Positions 6,294 through 6,583 of a DNA stretch of 6,583 nucleotides are shown here, piece by piece. The DNA is from VFKU01 sp964411925 (lineage in GTDB: Bacteria > Hydrogenedentota > Hydrogenedentia > Hydrogenedentales > GCA-2746185). The position numbers and the translations under genes were made by a program. Location of the stretch: NCBI GenBank assembly GCA_964411925.1, contig CAYPNI010000180.1, forward strand, positions 1 through 6,583. The letters are read 5' to 3'. The number at the start of each line of letters is the position of its first letter. The first letter of the stretch is position 1. The notes beneath the pieces are model-generated. The model was not told where the DNA came from. It did not search any database and saw only the letters and a program-made list of their open reading frames with translations.

Positions 6294-6312
6294 CCCCGGT
6301 CACCAACCGGGG
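6294..6312. promoter_or_regulatory. GC-rich hairpin in the response regulator leader
   Basis: CCCCGGT (6294-6300) and ACCGGGG (6306-6312) form a perfect 7-bp stem around a 5-nt loop. Two more G-C pairs are possible if one C is bulged. No T-run follows on either strand, so it is not a standard intrinsic terminator. On the minus strand it would sit about 50 nt before the response regulator start, where it could affect leader structure or stability. It could also be a protein site or a chance result of GC-rich DNA. Confidence 0.4.
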
Positions 6313-6425
6313 CCCCCGCGCAGCTCCCCCGAACCGCGTCGTTTCCCGGTTGGCGATCCGAACGATTTGTACCACCAGATCCGCGAACCCCGCCAGCGGC
6401 GTGACCGCAAAGGTTAAAAAAGTGC

Positions 6426-6454
6426 TTGCAATGCGAATGCGGAAGTCGTAGAGT
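6426..6454 (+). promoter_or_regulatory. Possible sigma-70-type promoter for the lipoprotein gene
   Basis: TTGCAA (6426-6431) and TAGAGT (6449-6454) are separated by 17 bp, each matching four of six consensus bases. The surrounding 6411-6490 is clearly richer in A and T than the rest of the window, as expected for a control region. Transcription would start near 6461, giving a leader of about 45 nt before ATG 6506. The assignment is by eye only. Confidence 0.35.
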
Positions 6455-6464
6455 ACGATTTGAA

Positions 6465-6480
6465 GTATATACGCTTATAC
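6465..6480. repeat. Small AT-rich inverted repeat, possible operator
   Basis: GTATATAC (6465-6472) is a perfect 8-bp palindrome. GTATA (6465-6469) also pairs with TATAC (6476-6480). It lies just downstream of the candidate promoter and upstream of the ribosome site of the lipoprotein gene, where a repressor could act. Short AT-rich palindromes arise easily by chance, so this is a weak call. Confidence 0.2.
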
Positions 6481-6491
6481 AGAAATGAGAG

Positions 6492-6497
6492 AGGAGG
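6492..6497 (+). promoter_or_regulatory. Ribosome binding site of the lipoprotein gene
   Basis: AGGAGG lies 8 nt before ATG 6506. It is the strongest Shine-Dalgarno sequence on the plus strand near this start and is the main reason, with the signal peptide, for accepting the truncated gene. Confidence 0.75.
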
Positions 6498-6505
6498 GTT
6501 AGGCC

Positions 6506-6583
6506 ATGAGAGCTTTGAGTGCGATGGCGGTGGTTCTTCTCCTGATGACGAGCCTGAACGGCTGCAGTTCGTCGTCGTCCGCG
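6506..6583 (+). CDS. Start of a predicted lipoprotein (26 residues visible)
   Basis: The only plus-strand gene, cut by the right edge. Seen: ATG at 6506, preceded by a strong AGGAGG (6492-6497) 8 nt away. It encodes MRALSAMAVVLLLMTSLNGC followed by a run of serines. This is a lipoprotein signal peptide: a short basic N-terminus (Arg2), a hydrophobic core (7-14) and a lipobox ending LNGC with the lipidated Cys20. The mature protein would be anchored to a membrane through Cys20 and begin with a flexible Ser-rich tether. No Asp follows Cys20, so by the proteobacterial +2 rule it would go to the outer membrane, if that rule applies here. Nothing can be said about the mature domain. The gene was too short for simple ORF calling within the window, but the ribosome site and signal peptide agree well. 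Confidence 0.75.
   Translation, partial: MRALSAMAVVLLLMTSLNGCSSSSSA

Larger units (their letters stand above)
6245..6505. other. Divergent intergenic control region
   Basis: This 261-bp stretch separates the divergent response regulator and lipoprotein genes. The left half is very GC-rich and holds a strong hairpin (6294-6312). The right part (6411-6490) is AT-rich, with a candidate plus-strand promoter and a small palindrome. I found no convincing minus-strand promoter for the response regulator here, although one is expected. Open reading frames in this stretch show no family signature. Confidence 0.7.

Noticed and set aside
6412..6425. GG-N10-GC resembling a sigma-54 promoter
   Set aside because: GG (6412-6413) and GC (6424-6425) have the right spacing, but the flanking bases do not match TGGCAC or TTGCA at the required positions, and no enhancer site is seen.
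1..6583. Mobile elements, CRISPR arrays, tRNA or rRNA genes, defence systems
   Set aside because: I found no transposase motifs, spaced direct repeats, tRNA-like or rRNA-like segments or defence-gene signatures. Every long frame is explained by the genes listed or is their shadow.

Overview
The window is GC-rich bacterial DNA that is almost fully coding. Eight genes lie on the minus strand. One divergent lipoprotein gene begins on the plus strand at the right edge. Tight spacing, clear Shine-Dalgarno sequences and a lipoprotein signal peptide indicate a bacterium. An archaeal-type IMP cyclohydrolase sits beside an adenylosuccinate lyase resembling the animal/fungal branch, and a PdxB is also present. 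That mix does not fit a typical model proteobacterium and suggests a GC-rich Gram-negative from a less-studied phylum, for example within PVC/Hydrogenedentota-like groups. The phylum guess is inference from gene content only.

Layout in transcription order, reading leftward from the right. A 261-bp divergent control region (6245-6505) separates the plus-strand lipoprotein gene (from 6506, cut by the window end) from the minus-strand genes. A CheY-like single-domain response regulator (6244-5879) comes first. A 115-bp spacer with a conspicuous inverted repeat follows, then a STAS-domain protein with a GTG start (5763-5341), then a SAM-dependent methyltransferase 15 nt downstream (5325-4600). 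After a 93-bp spacer with a possible promoter comes a compact five-gene run: an SDR dehydrogenase (4506-3658), pdxB erythronate-4-phosphate dehydrogenase (3642-2476), a zinc-free MDR quinone-oxidoreductase-like enzyme (2479-1448, ATGA overlap with pdxB), purO IMP cyclohydrolase (1446-799, 1-nt gap) and purB adenylosuccinate lyase (790 to beyond the left edge, 8-nt gap).

How they may work together: purO and purB belong to de novo purine synthesis. PurB releases AICAR from SAICAR (and AMP from adenylosuccinate), and PurO closes the ring of FAICAR to give IMP. The AICAR formyltransferase that must act between them is not in view. PdxB belongs to the DXP-dependent pyridoxal phosphate pathway. The SDR and MDR enzymes have no identifiable substrate. 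The receiver and STAS proteins look like signalling parts, but no kinase, anti-sigma factor or phosphatase is visible. I see no mobile element, CRISPR array, tRNA or rRNA, and no convincing wholly new system. The points most worth a second look are the mosaic purine pair and the regulatory sequences around the receiver and STAS genes.
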